A DNA stretch of 64,000 bases from Branchinecta lynchi (GCA_023053575.1 JAKZAP010000018.1:9672001-9736000), one strand, 5' to 3'. Counted from the first letter of the stretch, positions 44,665 to 56,311 are shown. Translations and numbers: made by a program. Notes: generated from the letters alone by a model not told the origin.

Positions 44665-47642
44665 AGAATTTAAACAAGAGCTACGAGCTCATATGGCACT
44701 TGTACGAGTAGGCTGTACAAGAAAGTAGATGAAAACGTCACAAAATACACCCGCCATCCAAAAAGGCGGTTCGGAAATAGAAATAGGATATTTAGTTTCA
44801 CTCATTTCTGAGCAGTTCCGGCATCGTCTCGATTGCAAATGGACATGACTGTTCAAACTTTCATCCCAATAAATCCATTTGTTTGATCCCTAGACGTGCT
44901 ACACGATTTCCGGTACTCACTCTATTTCCACCTACCGTGGCCGAATCTGGTTCGGAATAAAAAAAAATCGACCACCTAAAGCATCTTCGTTTATACCATC
45001 TACCAAGTTTCACTCGAATCTGAGCATTTTTGGAAAGTTCCGGTACCCCCCCCCCCTTCCCACCAACGTTGTCGGAGCCGGTTCGGGCCCAATCTCTTAA
45101 TTCCCTCATCAAGTTTGACTGAAATTGGAGCATAGCCTATCTGCAAGTTTCCAGTACCCCCCCTACCTTGGCCGAATCCGGCCCGGACGCCAAATAACAA
45201 ATCTAGGCCGCATAAACTCGGCACTGTCGAATTGCATCTCATTCGGTCCATCCGTTTGGTTTTTGTGCATGTCAAAAGTCCCCCCACCCCCAATTCCCCT
45301 AATCGTGGTCGCATATGGTTCGAACGCATGTTTTACATGTCGAGGCCATCGATTCGTATCACCCATGAAGTTTCACTCGAATCAGACCACTCGTTCGCAA
45401 TTTATAGAAGTCCATATTTCTCTTCTCTTGCTCCCCCAAAAATGCTCGGATCTAGGAACGGAAGTTTCCGGGGGTACGTTGTGTCAGGTTTTTAAGTCAA
45501 GATAATTCGGGTCGCTAATATGCCTGCAAAGTTTCGTTGTCGTTTTACATCTGGAACTATTCTAACTCACGACTACCGGAATTCCATGAAACCCCCTCCG
45601 ACTCCCCCCACAGAGCCCCGAAACCATCTGGCTCCGTCAATTTCATCTAGGCCTAATGCTTGTTCCATCCATTAAGTTTCGTCCCAATCCCTCTACTTTT
45701 AGAGTTTCTTGAGTTCCCCCCCCCCCCATCCCCACAGGTATCGGACCCGACTCGGACGTGACACTGAACGTCCGAGGCGATAGCTCACCAGACAAGTTTC
45801 ATTCAAATCCGATCACCCGTTCAAAAGTTATGCACGCCACTAGATTCCGGACTCCCCATCCACCCACTCCCCCCACGATGGTCGGGTCGGGGAAACGGCT
45901 GTTCTCAAGTCAATCTGTTCGGATCCCTGACATACCTGCCAGGTTTCATCGCCCTAGGACATCAGGAAGTATGCCGAACTCGCGGGATCGCTAGAAATCC
46001 GGACCCCCACCCCAACTCCCCCATAGTGCCCTGATCCGGTCCGGTTATGTCAATGACGTGTCGAGGACCTGTGCTTGTTTTTCCCACCAAGTTTCATCCC
46101 GATCCCTCCACTTTAAGCGTTTCTCAAAATTTCCGGTTCCCTCCTCCAACTCCTCCCAGTGTCATCGGATCCGGTCCGGTTATGTCAATGACGTGTCTAG
46201 GACCTGTGCTTGTTTTTCCCACCAAGTTTCATCCCGATCCCTCCACTTTAAGCGTTTCTCAAAATTTCCGGTTACCTCCTCCAACTCCCCCCAGTGTCAT
46301 CGGATCCGGCCCGGATTTAAAGTGAGGTGTCTGAGACACAAGGTCATCCTAAATATCAATTTTCATCAAGATCCGATCACCCGTTCAAAAGTTATGCACG
46401 CCACTAGATTCCGGACTCCCCATCCACCCACTCCCCCCACGATGGTCGGGTCGGGGAAACGGCTGTTCTCAAGTCAATCTGTTCGGATCCTTGACATACC
46501 TGCCAAGTTTCATCGCCCTAAGACACCAGGAAGTATGCCGAACTCGCGGGATCGCTAGAAATCCGGACCCCCATCCCAACTCCCCCACAGTGCCCTGATC
46601 CGGTCCGGTTATGTCAATGACGCGTTTAGGACCTGTGCTTGTTTTTCCCTCCAAGTTTCATCCCGATCCCTCCACTTTAAGCGTTTCTCAAAATATCCGG
46701 TTCCCCACCCCAACTCCCCCACAGTGCCCTGATCCGGTCCGGTTATGTCAATGACGTTTCTAGGACCTGTGCTTGTTTTTCCCACCAAGTTTCATCCCGA
46801 TCCCTCCACTTTAAGCGTTTCTCAAAATTTCCGGTTCCCTCCTCCAACTCCCCCCAGTGTCATCGGATCCGGTCCGGATTTAAAGTGAGGTGTCTGAGAC
46901 ACGAGGTCATCCTAAATATCAATTTTCATCAAGATCCGATCACCCGTTCGCAAGCTAAAAATACCTCAAATTTTGGCTTCACCCTCCCTCCACTCCCCCC
47001 CCCCCCAGATGGTCGAATCGGGGAATTGATGATTTCCTATTTAAGCTGGTCGGGTCCCAGACATGCCTGTCAATTTCCATCGTCCCAGCACATCAGGAAG
47101 CACGGAACTCGCGGGATCACTACAAATTCGGACTTCTCCCCCCCCCCAACTCCCCCAAAGTGATCGGATCCGTTCCGGTTATATCAGTCACGTATCTAGG
47201 ACTTTTGCTTGTACTTTCCACCAAGTTTCATTCGGATCCCTCCACTCTAAGTGTTTTCCAAGATTTCCGGTTTCCCCCTCTAACTCCCCCCAGTGTCACC
47301 GGATCCGGTCTGGATTTAAAATGGAGGGTCTGAGACGCGAAGTCCTTCCATGTATTAAGTTTCATTAAGATCCGATCACCCGTTCGCCCGCTAAAAATAT
47401 ATCATTTTTCCTATTTTTTCCGGATTCCCCCTCCCTCCACTCCCCTCCAGATGGTCGGATCGAGGAAGCGACAATTTCTAATTTAATCTGGTCCAGTTCC
47501 TGATATGCTTGCCAAGTTTCATCGTCCTAGCTTATCTGGAAGTGCCCGAACTAGCAAAACCGGGACCGACAGACCGACAGACCGACTGACGGACAGAAAT
47601 AACAATCGCTATATGGCACTTGAGTAAGCTCAAGTGCCATAA
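44665..47642 (+). repeat. Minisatellite-bearing element, C-rich 135-bp-class units
   Basis: It starts ACAAGAGCTACGAGCTC and ATATGGCACTTGTACGAG. It then carries some 20 diverged units, each with a GTTTCATC..GATC part and a CCCCCAACTCCCCC-type tract. Two adjacent units at 46043 and 46178 give a period of 135. Blocks at 45.80-46.10 and 46.37-46.67 kb show a higher-order duplication. A GACCGACAGACCGACAG run and the perfect hairpin TATGGCACTTGAG-TAAG-CTCAAGTGCCATA end it (47608-47641). Long open frames here are artefacts of the repeat. Confidence 0.75.
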
Positions 47643-48475
47643 AAAAAACGAAGACTTAGTTCAAAACTCGGGAGAAATCAGGAGATTCAGTAATCCAAGA
47701 AATCAGGATATTTATAAGGAGATTTTCTAGAACGCTTATAGTTCATTTACCAAAGAGAGGAATATTTGTATAGGTGTAGAGTGGATAGTAGCAAACGGAT
47801 ACGTCAAATGAACTTTATTAAAGCTTGGCAAGGGTTCTCTTCCGGCTCAAACCACTCAAGCTGAGAAGTCCAAGTTAGGAGTTCAGTTCTCAGCTTGAGT
47901 TCAGTTCAAAGCTCTAGCGGTTAGAGCCTGAAGACCATTGCCAAGAAGGACCAAAATATCGCTGGAACAAAATCCAGCTGACGTATCAGTTTGTCCACTA
48001 TCAACTGTATTTGCAGTCAGCTTGGGCTGAAAGAATATTTAGGTATAGCGTGATAGGCCATTGAAGGGAAGGAAACCTATGGAGGAAGGGCTCTTTAAAA
48101 AGGAATAGCAAATTTAAGATTAAAATCAGTATTAAAGTACAAGTACACTGGAAACGATCATCATGAAGATTATAGTTAAAAAAAATGTTATCTTTTACGA
48201 TATAATTAGAATTTATAGCATAAAGTAAATATTGTACTTTGAAATATTTGACTATTAAATATTTTCTAGTTTTCCTGATTTTGTGTCTGGTGGAGTTATT
48301 TTTCACATGTCGTGATTTGGTTGGGGTTGGAATTCTTGTGAGTGGTTTGATGATTTACAGATCTGCTGACACGAGAGAAAATATGTACAAATTATAATGA
48401 AAATAATAATTATGACTAGCAGCGATTAAACAAAAATTTTTGGAAGGTAACTGGAAAAGTTTGCATGAATATTTT
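47643..48475. repeat. hAT interior with a fold-back family B copy
   Basis: 47790-48035 carries AAACGGATACGTCAAATGAA, a central CTCAAGCTGAG/CTCAGCTTGAG pair, CCATTGCCAAGAAGGACC and AGCTGACGTATCAGTTTG, then GTCAGCTTGGGCTGAAAG. It is a diverged but complete fold-back B. The rest is AT-rich element interior. Confidence 0.6.
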
Positions 48476-49923
48476 GTTGGGATCCCAAAACGTAAGTGGA
48501 GGGATACCTATGACATCGCAAAAGTTGTCCGTCTGTCCGTCCGTCCGTCCGTCTGTCCGTCTGTCCGTCCGTCTGTCCGTCCGTCCGTCTGTAAGCACGA
48601 TAACTCTCGAAGGGAATGAGATATTTTGATGAAACTTGGTGAGAAGGTTCGTTGGGTCGTCGGACCAGTCAAGTTTCGTAGATGGGCTTTGTAGCTCTAC
48701 ATTTAGGGGTGGGGGAGGGGATTGAAATTAAGGGACAAACAAAATATTTTGAAACAGCTAATGTGATAGTCGATTATGGGGTAAGAAGACATGCTGAACA
48801 CGATGGTGAAAACCATTTTGTCATCGGACAACTAGTTCGCCCGGAATCCGGCCAAAACCGGAAAGTTTGTTGAAAGTAAAAGTTTTATTTGAAGTTGATT
48901 AGATGTTCGATTTAGGGGTAGGAAGACATGCTGAAGACGAGGGTGAAAATTATTTTCTCGACGGACAAGTATTTCGCCCGGAATCCGGCCCAAACCGGAA
49001 AGTTTGTTGAAAGTAAAAGTTTTATTTGAAATTGATTATATGTTCGATTTAGGGGTAGGAAGACATGCTGAAGACGATGGTGAAAACTATTTTCTCGATG
49101 GACAAGTATTTCGCCCGGAATCCGGCCCAAACCGGAAAGCTTGTTGAAAGTAAAAGTTTTATTTGAAGTTGATTAAATGTTCGATTTAGAGGTAGGGAGA
49201 CATGCTGAAGACGATGGTGAAAACTATTTTCTCGACGGACAAGTATTTCGACCGGAATCCGGCCCAAACCGGAAAGTTTGTCAAAATTAAAAGTTTAATT
49301 TGGAGTTGATTGGATGTTCGATTTAGGGCAAGAAGACATGCTGAACACTTATGTGAAAACAAGTTTCTACCCGGACATGTAGTTCGTCCGGAATCCGGCC
49401 AAAACCGGAAAACTGTTGGAAGTCAAAGTTTTATTTCTAGTTGATTAGATAAGCGATTTAGGGGTAAGAAGAGATGCTGAGTCCCTGTGTGACAATCGTA
49501 TTTTACCCGGACATATAGTTCGACCGGAATCCGACTGGAATCGGAAAATTTGTTATAAGCTAAATTTCTATTTGAAGTTGATTAGATGTTCATTACTGGG
49601 GAAAGAAGATACCCTGATTTCGTCTTTGAGCTTTCTTTTTTCGCCGGACAAGTAGTTCTGGAGTTCGGCCGGAACCGGGAAATTGGCAGAAGTGGCAGGA
49701 AGTTTTCGTCAAAACAGATATGACTTATAGGGGTAAACACACATGCCGAATCCAAATCTGAACTTGGTTTTCTCAGGTGATTAGCTATTTGCCCTTAATC
49801 TGTTTCTGAATTTTAATTGTAAAAATGTTCAAGGAGTCTGGCGAAGACTGGATCTGGCTAAGACAAGACCCAGTTGTCTGGATCAGATATTGAATTTTTG
49901 GGATCCCATCGAAACGTCTTGTT
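48476..49923 (+). repeat. PAL137 repeat, copy with the longest array
   Basis: After TTGGGATCCCAAAACG comes an expanded GTCC/GTCTGTCC run (48525-48590), the conserved block, and seven array units whose GAAGACATGCTGA landmarks start at 48785, 48922, 49059, 49196, 49332, 49468 and about 49605, so the period is 136-137 bp. It ends TTTTTGGGATCCCATCGAAA then CGTCTTGTT. It sits inside the 5.9-kb hAT-like element. Confidence 0.9.
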
Positions 49924-50511
49924 TTTGAAAGAGCTAGTGGTCTTCAAGAGTTTAAGGAAATATTACTGTCGCCGAGTGGAATTATTACACCGGTTGGAGC
50001 CCACTGTCGTAGCCCAAAGATTTTTTTTTTAAAAACAAAATTTGAAAATATACTACGCGATCTTCAAAAGAGTAAAAAAAAATTAATAAAAAGGAAGAAC
50101 CTAAACGTGTTTAACCGTATCAGCACATTACTTGTAAAGTAATAATTTACTTCCCCATTTTAATACGCGTTTTGAGATGCCGCCTCTACACCCAGTCTCT
50201 CGATGTCCTTTCGTCCCCCACAGAATCTGTAAGGAGGTTGCTCATTTGAAAGGTATAGGAATGCTTGGGGAGAAAAAAATATATTTCTGTGCCGAACAGA
50301 AACGTATAACTTCGGTGATGAGTTACAGCCTCCAGGTCAGGTTGATAAAATAATTATTAAGATTATAGCTATTCGGAAAAATCAGGAGGAAATTAAGTAA
50401 AAAAGCAAAATATCAGTAGAAAATCAGTAGATCAGGAGACTCAAAAATAAATCAGTAGGAGCCCTCAAAAAACGTAGATCTCCTGATAAATCAGGAGAAG
50501 TGGAAGCACTG

Positions 50512-51270
50512 TTGTCGACTGCTGACTGTATGCGGTTCAACAGGATGGTGGACAGGAGCTTGCCAGGAATGGAGAGCAGGCTGATCCCTCGCCAGTTTTC
50601 ACACTTAGTGGAATCGCCCTTCTTAAAGATTTTGACTAGAGTACTCCTTGTCCACTGACGGGGGACCTTTTCGGTTTCCCATACCAGGTTAAAGAGTGTC
50701 ATTCAAACTGTTAGGCAGGCGTTTACAGACAACTTCAGCATCTCAGATGCGATAAGGTCTTCTCCGGACGACTTGCCGTGTTTTAGCTTCTTTTGGGGCC
50801 CCAGTGATTTCGGCTGAAGAGGGTGGGTCAGAGCTTACTGCTAGCCTTCGCCGATCTTTTCGGGGTCAGTGATTAGCCGGCCACTCGGATCCCTTACAGG
50901 TCGGTCCACGCAAGGCCGCTTTCCGATGATCTCGTTCGTGGTTTTGTAGAAAGCTCTTGAGCCCCCTCTTTTTGATACCTCCTCTGCCATCTGAGCTTTC
51001 ATCTCTATAAAATGACGCTTGTCCCTACGGGCACTTTTCTTCACGAGTTTGTCCCGTTTCTTGTACTCGTGCTCAAGAAATGAGGCGTCAGTGGCAATAT
51101 TTAAGAAAAGATAAGGCCGACCTTTTAAGGCTACAGCAAGCCTCGAGAACGTATGCTCAAAAATAAGTCGTTGGACTTCTGCTGTCTTCGACGAGCAGGA
51201 GGGCAGAGACAAAAATGAAAAACCCGTCAATTTCTCCATCGTCCAGCTGAAAGCACAAGTAGAAGACTAG
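50512..51270 (-). pseudogene. RTE-like LINE, upstream half
   Basis: Minus-strand translation gives EYKKRDKLVKKSARRDKRHF, AFYKTTNEIIGKRP, a KSSGEDLIASEMLK motif and WETEKVPRQWTRSTLVKIFK, GDSTKCENWRGISLL and LLNRIQSAVD. These correspond to the linker and RT start of RTE proteins. The endonuclease is missing and there are stops near 50703 and 50840. The frame continues at VDKHLREEQ in the part at 44.65 kb. Confidence 0.82.
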
Positions 51271-51500
51271 ACATTATTTGGCCAAGTGCAAAGCCTTACT
51301 TAAAATCTGATGCTGAAGTGTTTCCGAGGTCAAAAACTTAAAAAAATCCTTCACGTGTGCTGAAATAAGCTTTTTACTTGGATAGTCTTCGTGATAATAA
51401 TAAAAGAAGTACAGCATACTTCTAACCTTGTAAATTGGAATCAAACGATATGCTACACACCCTGCTATTGGGGGTGGTGTGTGCAATATTTTTTTTTTTT
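51271..51500. other. Unassigned, ends in a T run
   Basis: The stretch has a T run near 51487-51502 and lies between the 5' end of the RTE-like LINE and the right subterminal part of the 8.5-kb element. Confidence 0.4.
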
Positions 51501-52484
51501 TTTACAGATTTTTTCGGCGGGTATTGGGGTACCCCTAGCGGTTTCAGATTTCATACCAGCCAGGCGGGGGTGGGTGGGTCTTTTTTCTGAAAAAGGCCAG
51601 ATTTTAGGCTAGGGGTCCTCAGATTTCATACCAGTCCCCCCCTGGGGCAAACAAATATTTTTAGACAGCTAATGTGATAGTCAATTATGGTGTAAGAAGA
51701 AATGCTGAACACGATGGCGAAAATCATTTTCTTGCCGAACGAGTAGTTCGTCCGGAATCTGGCAAAAAAACGGAAAGTTGGATAGAATTAAAAGTTTATT
51801 TGAAGTTGATTGGATGTTCGACTATGGAGTAAGAAGACGTGCTGAAAACGATCATGAAAACCATTTTCTCTTCTGACAATTAGTTCGCCCGGAATCAAGC
51901 CAAACCGGAAATTTTTTTAAAAGCGTAAGTTTTATTTGAAAATGATTAGATGACAGATTTAGGGCTAAGAAAAGACACTGAGGCATATATAATTCGTCCG
52001 GAATCCGGTTGAAACCGGAAATATTATAAGTTAAAGTTTTATTTGAAGCTATTAGATGTTCTGTATAGAGATAAAGAGATACGCTGAATTCGTTTCTTAA
52101 TTGTTCTTTTTTTGCTGGACAAGTAGTTCGCTCGGAATTCGGCCGAAACCGGAAATTTGGCAGAAGTAAAGCAGGAAGTTTCGTACAGTATCGTCAAAAC
52201 ACATTTGGCTTATAGAGGTATATCTGAAGTTGGTATTCTCAGACGACCAACGTGGCGAAGACTGGATCTGGCGAAGACAAGACCCAATTGTCTGGATCAA
52301 AATTAGATTTTAGGGATCCCATCGAAACCTTAGGTCTTGTTATTCACGAGGTCTAGGACGATATCCGCCTTAGACTTGACCCTCGTCGAACAGTAGCCCC
52401 TAGGAGTTCCTGACTTCGTATTGAAAACGAATCATAAAGAATGTGGAGAATGAATCGGCAACTGGCACCTCTCAGTTCCAACTC

Positions 52485-52865
52485 CTAAAGGACCTGTCTT
52501 ACCTATAATACTAACGCAACCTACCTTCATAATCACTTCATATATTTCCAAAACCGGAGACCCCAGTTTCATACGGTACATTCTAACCCCTCTAACAAAA
52601 CCGCGCTGATTTTCTCGCTTACCGTGTTTTGCTACCTTCGATGACGTAGTCTACCTGTCGACGGTTGTCTGCGAGAAGTTTTTCCATCAGAAAAACCGGT
52701 TAACTAAATTTGTTCCTGTTTTCGCTGTATCTCAACGGGTTTCGGAAAAGGCTTAAAACAGCCAAAACCGTTGGTTATTTGTTAAAAGCACTGCACAGTT
52801 TTAAAGTATTCAAATATTTTAGAATACTGTAAGTTGAATAGTAAATAGTGTGAGGGGTCCTTTAA
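52485..52865 (-). mobile_element. TTAA MITE family 1, copy c
   Basis: Reverse copy from TAAAGGACCTGTCTTACC to GTGTGAGGGGTCCTTTAA. The left TTAA has mutated to CTAA. The interior blocks TCTAACCCCTCTAACAAAAC and GGCTTAAAACAGCCAAAACC agree with the family. Confidence 0.78.
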
Positions 52866-53631
52866 CGTTATCACCCCGTCCGTTCTAGACTATTGACGGA
52901 ACAGAGTACATTGGCACAATTGTACCACCACACACCAAAGTTCGTGCAGATGCCCATTTCACCATACTCAACTTCACCATTTAGAAGCGGACTAGTTTCT
53001 GAAAGTCCCCCATTATATCACTACGAACGCATGTGACAAACATAATAAAAAAGATCCACAATTTGATGATTAGAATATCTGCAATCTGCTTCCAGAGCAA
53101 TGGAAGTTTTGAACTCTCTATGGAGTAGAAAGTGAAAATTTTTATAATTTTTTTAATTTTTGTCTAAGGTTAACCCAGTTTCTTGGTACCACTGGACTAG
53201 CCTTATTGACTTTTCCGGGCGCACTGCCAGCCCCCCATTAAGCTTTCCTGAGTGAGCGCCCAGTTTAGCTGAAGTTGTGTGGTCGGTATGTGCGGTTGTG
53301 TGGTATATGTTCTGCTGATTATCCTAATATCGATCCATCTTTTACTATATCTCTGTCACAAGTGTTTATAAAGATAGAACGGAGGACTTTGAGAAACTAG
53401 TACGTAAGGAGCGCTGAACCGGAAAAAGGCAAATTGATAATGAAAAAGCGTACTAAGGTACATGAAACGGGATTAGTACGGAAACTAGTCAATGAATTTT
53501 GATTACGCGCTTACATGAAAAAGAATCCATAGACTTTCAATGGAGTGGACAGCGCACAAATTGACAAGTCGAGCAAACACAGCAGAAAAAGTGATCGGGC
53601 TTATACAACCGACTTCCCCGAGCCTAGTGAA
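52866..53631. other. No feature recognised
   Basis: Intergenic text upstream of the kinase, without a supported gene. Confidence 0.4.
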
Positions 53632-54840
53632 ACAAGACCAAAGGTTTCGATGGGATCCCAAAAATTCAATATCTGATCCAGACAACTGGGTCTTGTCTTA
53701 GCCAGATCCAGTCATCACCAGACTCCTTGAACATTTTTACAATTAAAATTCAGAAACAGATTAAGGCCAAATAGCTAATCTTCTGAGAAAAACTTCCTGC
53801 CACTGCCGCCAATTTCCCGATTTCGGCCAAACTCCAGAACTAATTGTCCGGCAAAAAAAAAGAAAGCTAAAAAATGAACTCAGGGTATCTTCTTTCCCCA
53901 ATAATGAACATCTAATCAACTTCAAATAAAAATTTAACTTATAACAAATTTTCCGACTCCAGCCGGATTCCGGTCGAACTATATGTCCGGGTAAAATATG
54001 ATTGTCACACACGGATTCAGCATCTCTTCTTACCCCTAAATCGGTTATCTAATCAACTAGAAATCAAACTTTAACTTCTACCAATTTTCCGGTTTTGGCC
54101 GGATTCCGGACAAACTACATGTCCGGATAGAAATTTTTTTACATATAAGTGTTCAGCATGTCTTCTTGCCTAAATCGAACATCTAATCAACTGCAACTAA
54201 AACTTTTAACTTTAACCAACTTTCCCGTTTGGGCCGGATTCCGGGCGAACTACTTGTCCGGTTAGAAAATGGTTTTCACCATCGTCACCAGCATGTCTTC
54301 CTACCCCTAAATCGAACATCTAATCAACATAAAATCAAACTTTTACTTTTAACAAACTTTCCGGTTTTGGCCGGATTCCGGGCGAACTACTTGTTCGATG
54401 ACAAAATGGTTTTGACCATCGCGTTCAGCATGTCTTCCTACCCCTACATCGAACATCTAATTAACTTAAAATAAAACTTTTACTTTTAACAAACTTTCCG
54501 GTTTTGGCCGGATTCCGGGCGAACTACTTGTTCGATGACAAAATGGTTTTCACCATCGTGTTCAGCATGTCTTCTTACCCATAATCGACTATCACATTAG
54601 CTGTTTCAAAATATTTTGTTTACCCCTTAATTTGAAACCCCTCCCCCACCCCTAAATGTAGGGCTACAAAGCCCATCTACGAACTTGAGTGGTCCGACGA
54701 CCCAACCAATCCTCACACCAAGTTTCATCAAAATATCTCATTCCCTTCGAGAGTTATCGTGCTTACAGAACGGACGGACAGACGGACAACTTTTGCGATG
54801 TCATAGGTATCCCTCCACTTACGTTTTGGGATCCCAAAAA
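53632..54840 (-). repeat. PAL137 repeat, complete copy
   Basis: It starts ACAAGACCAAAGGTTTCGAT and GGGATCCCAAAAATTC and ends CGTTTTGGGATCCCAAAAA. In between are about six array units, CTCCCCCACCCCTAAATGTA and a GGACGGACAGACGGAC run. Confidence 0.88.
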
Positions 54841-56311
54841 TGTGTCCCTAAAAGTGATGATTTTTCTACGTAAGGATGAATTGACGTGCGAATTTTTGAC
54901 ACAATCTAGATTGAATAATCTAAAGAAATTTAAATCAATCAAAAATGAAATAAAATAAAAAGTCAGTAAGCTAAATTACTCCGAAAACTTTGATTCTACC
55001 TGACTAGATTGGTCCGTGTTTTAAACGTAATTCTACATGAGGTTACCTCCGTTTGTTGAATATATCTGACATATTTTGTTTTGAAATTATTTTAGAAATA
55101 TTGTCTGCTAACTTTAAATTATATTAGCTTTATAACGACAATATATTTAATATTGACCGAGCTGAACTGAATCGAAATCCTGCAAGAATTTTAGTTGGTC
55201 CAGAATATTCGGGGGGGGGGGGGGCACTCTCAGTCGACAAATACTACAAATTACCGTAATTAGCGATCAACGAACCGAAAGGTAAATATAACCAACGATA
55301 GTAAATGGACTCTTATCAGGCTTTGACGTAGGAATTCCTAATCGTCTGACAAGCGGGAACAACGGCTTTTAACATAGTGTCACGAAAGGGAAAGCTTGTA
55401 GAGATGCGCCGAAGTCGCCTGCTTATCTTCAACATCTCATATTCTCACTTAGCGGAATTCATTTGCGGAAAGCGTCACTGAAACATCTCCATTAGTTGTG
55501 ACCCAGTCGAAGATAGGCTAACACAGAAAAGGCCGAAAAAAGAAGCGACTCGGTAGAAATATGCTAATTCGTTTACTTATGTGTATGTTTCACTTTTGTT
55601 CTTTGCATATGAAACAGTTAAATCAAAAGGGAAAATAACTAAACTTGATTTCAGCTAACAGCCAACTGTTCCAGCATTCTTTTGGCACACAAAAATCATT
55701 GTCAATTTGATTTGCTGATTTATTCTTGCTTCTAAAAGATTTTTTCTTGATTCAATAAGAAATCTTGCTGATTTATTCTCGATTCTTCTATTGGAGTATT
55801 TCATATGGACGCCATCAATGCCGCTTAGATAAAACGAGAACCAGATGGCAATGAAAAGCAAATATTTCAAACTCTATCTATCATAAGGTAAACTGGATGT
55901 AAAATAAACGTTTTCGGCAAATATTCCTCTTCTATTTGATGCATGCATGTGCAAATTTTAGGAAAATTTAGTGAACACCCTATCTATCATCGCTGGCTCT
56001 TTGCCGTAACGAGAGGCCAAGCTAATCCAATAATTTTACTGTCAAGAACCCCACTTTGGGACACCACTTTTGATGCAAAGTATCTTGAAACTTAGAAACC
56101 TACAAAGCCATGTTTCCTTTGGCTACCCTTTACCCCAGGTCATTAGCAAGAGCGACAAGAATCCTAGGACCGTCTTTAAAACCCTGCCAATGTGACAAAG
56201 CGGAGAGACATTTGATAGATGGAGTCTAGCCGAAAGCAAAGTCTCGCTGCTAGCCTGACTGACGAAAACATCCGGGAGCTTGGAAGAGCAACCAAACCTA
56301 GTTTCCTTTAA
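54841..56311. other. Unassigned intergenic sequence
   Basis: A G run is at 55210-55223. The minus frame at 55655-55870 looks like a secretion signal (LLFIAIWFSFYLSGIDG) but opens with TTG after an in-frame stop, so I do not call it a gene. Confidence 0.4.

Larger units (their letters stand above)
44650..50511. mobile_element. hAT-like element, 5.9 kb, inserted in the LINE
   Basis: CAGTGCTTCCACT at the left and AGTGGAAGCACTG at the right are 13-bp perfect inverted ends. TTGTCGAC is exactly duplicated (44642-44649, 50512-50519). Its own subterminal ATCAGGAGA words appear at 47670-47720 and 50400-50500. The interior contains a minisatellite element, a fold-back copy and a PAL137 copy. No transposase frame was seen. 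Confidence 0.9.
43123..51644. mobile_element. hAT-like element, 8.5 kb including nested insertions
   Basis: The left CAGGGGGGGACTGGTATGAA and right TTCATACCAGTCCCCCCCTG begin long inverted ends (about 32-38 bp), and GGGCAAAC is exactly duplicated outside (43115-43122, 51645-51652). Its own DNA is small: about 100 bp at the left and 150 bp at the right with a second internal CTGGTATGAAATCTGA copy. The rest is a LINE and its inserts. No transposase of its own remains. Confidence 0.9.
42102..52341 (+). repeat. PAL137 repeat broken by two large insertions
   Basis: The left end is CTTGTTTTTGGGATCCCAAA and the right end GGGATCCCATCGAAACCTTA then GGTCTTGTT. The conserved block resumes after each insertion: GTAACTCTCGAAG (42192) continues as GGGAATGAGATATT (43001), and TTAAGGGGCAAAC (43122) continues as AAATATTTTTAGACAGC (51653). 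The 137-bp array follows to 52.1 kb. Without the inserts the copy would be about 0.9 kb. Confidence 0.88.

Noticed and set aside
44865..47370. Many overlapping open frames of 60-166 residues, Pro/Arg/Ser-rich
   Set aside because: They follow the C-rich minisatellite array in several frames and both strands; unit repetition, not coding selection, keeps them open.
48525..48590. GTCC/GTCTGTCC run as a regulatory element
   Set aside because: The run varies in length among PAL137 copies and behaves as an internal microsatellite of that repeat.
48912..49267. Near-identical proteins of 72 residues repeated in the PAL137 arrays (also at 54.2, 62.1 and 24.9 kb)
   Set aside because: They translate the 137-bp unit, whose length is not a multiple of three, so frames shift from unit to unit. 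No conserved start, stop or family motif.
48780..49620. Regular 137-bp repetition as a CRISPR-like array
   Set aside because: There are no short repeats with unique spacers; the whole unit repeats, and the context is animal nuclear DNA.
55655..55870. Signal-peptide-like frame LLFIAIWFSFYLSGIDG on the minus strand
   Set aside because: The frame opens at TTG directly after an in-frame TAG. There is no ATG before the hydrophobic stretch and no clear splice acceptor.
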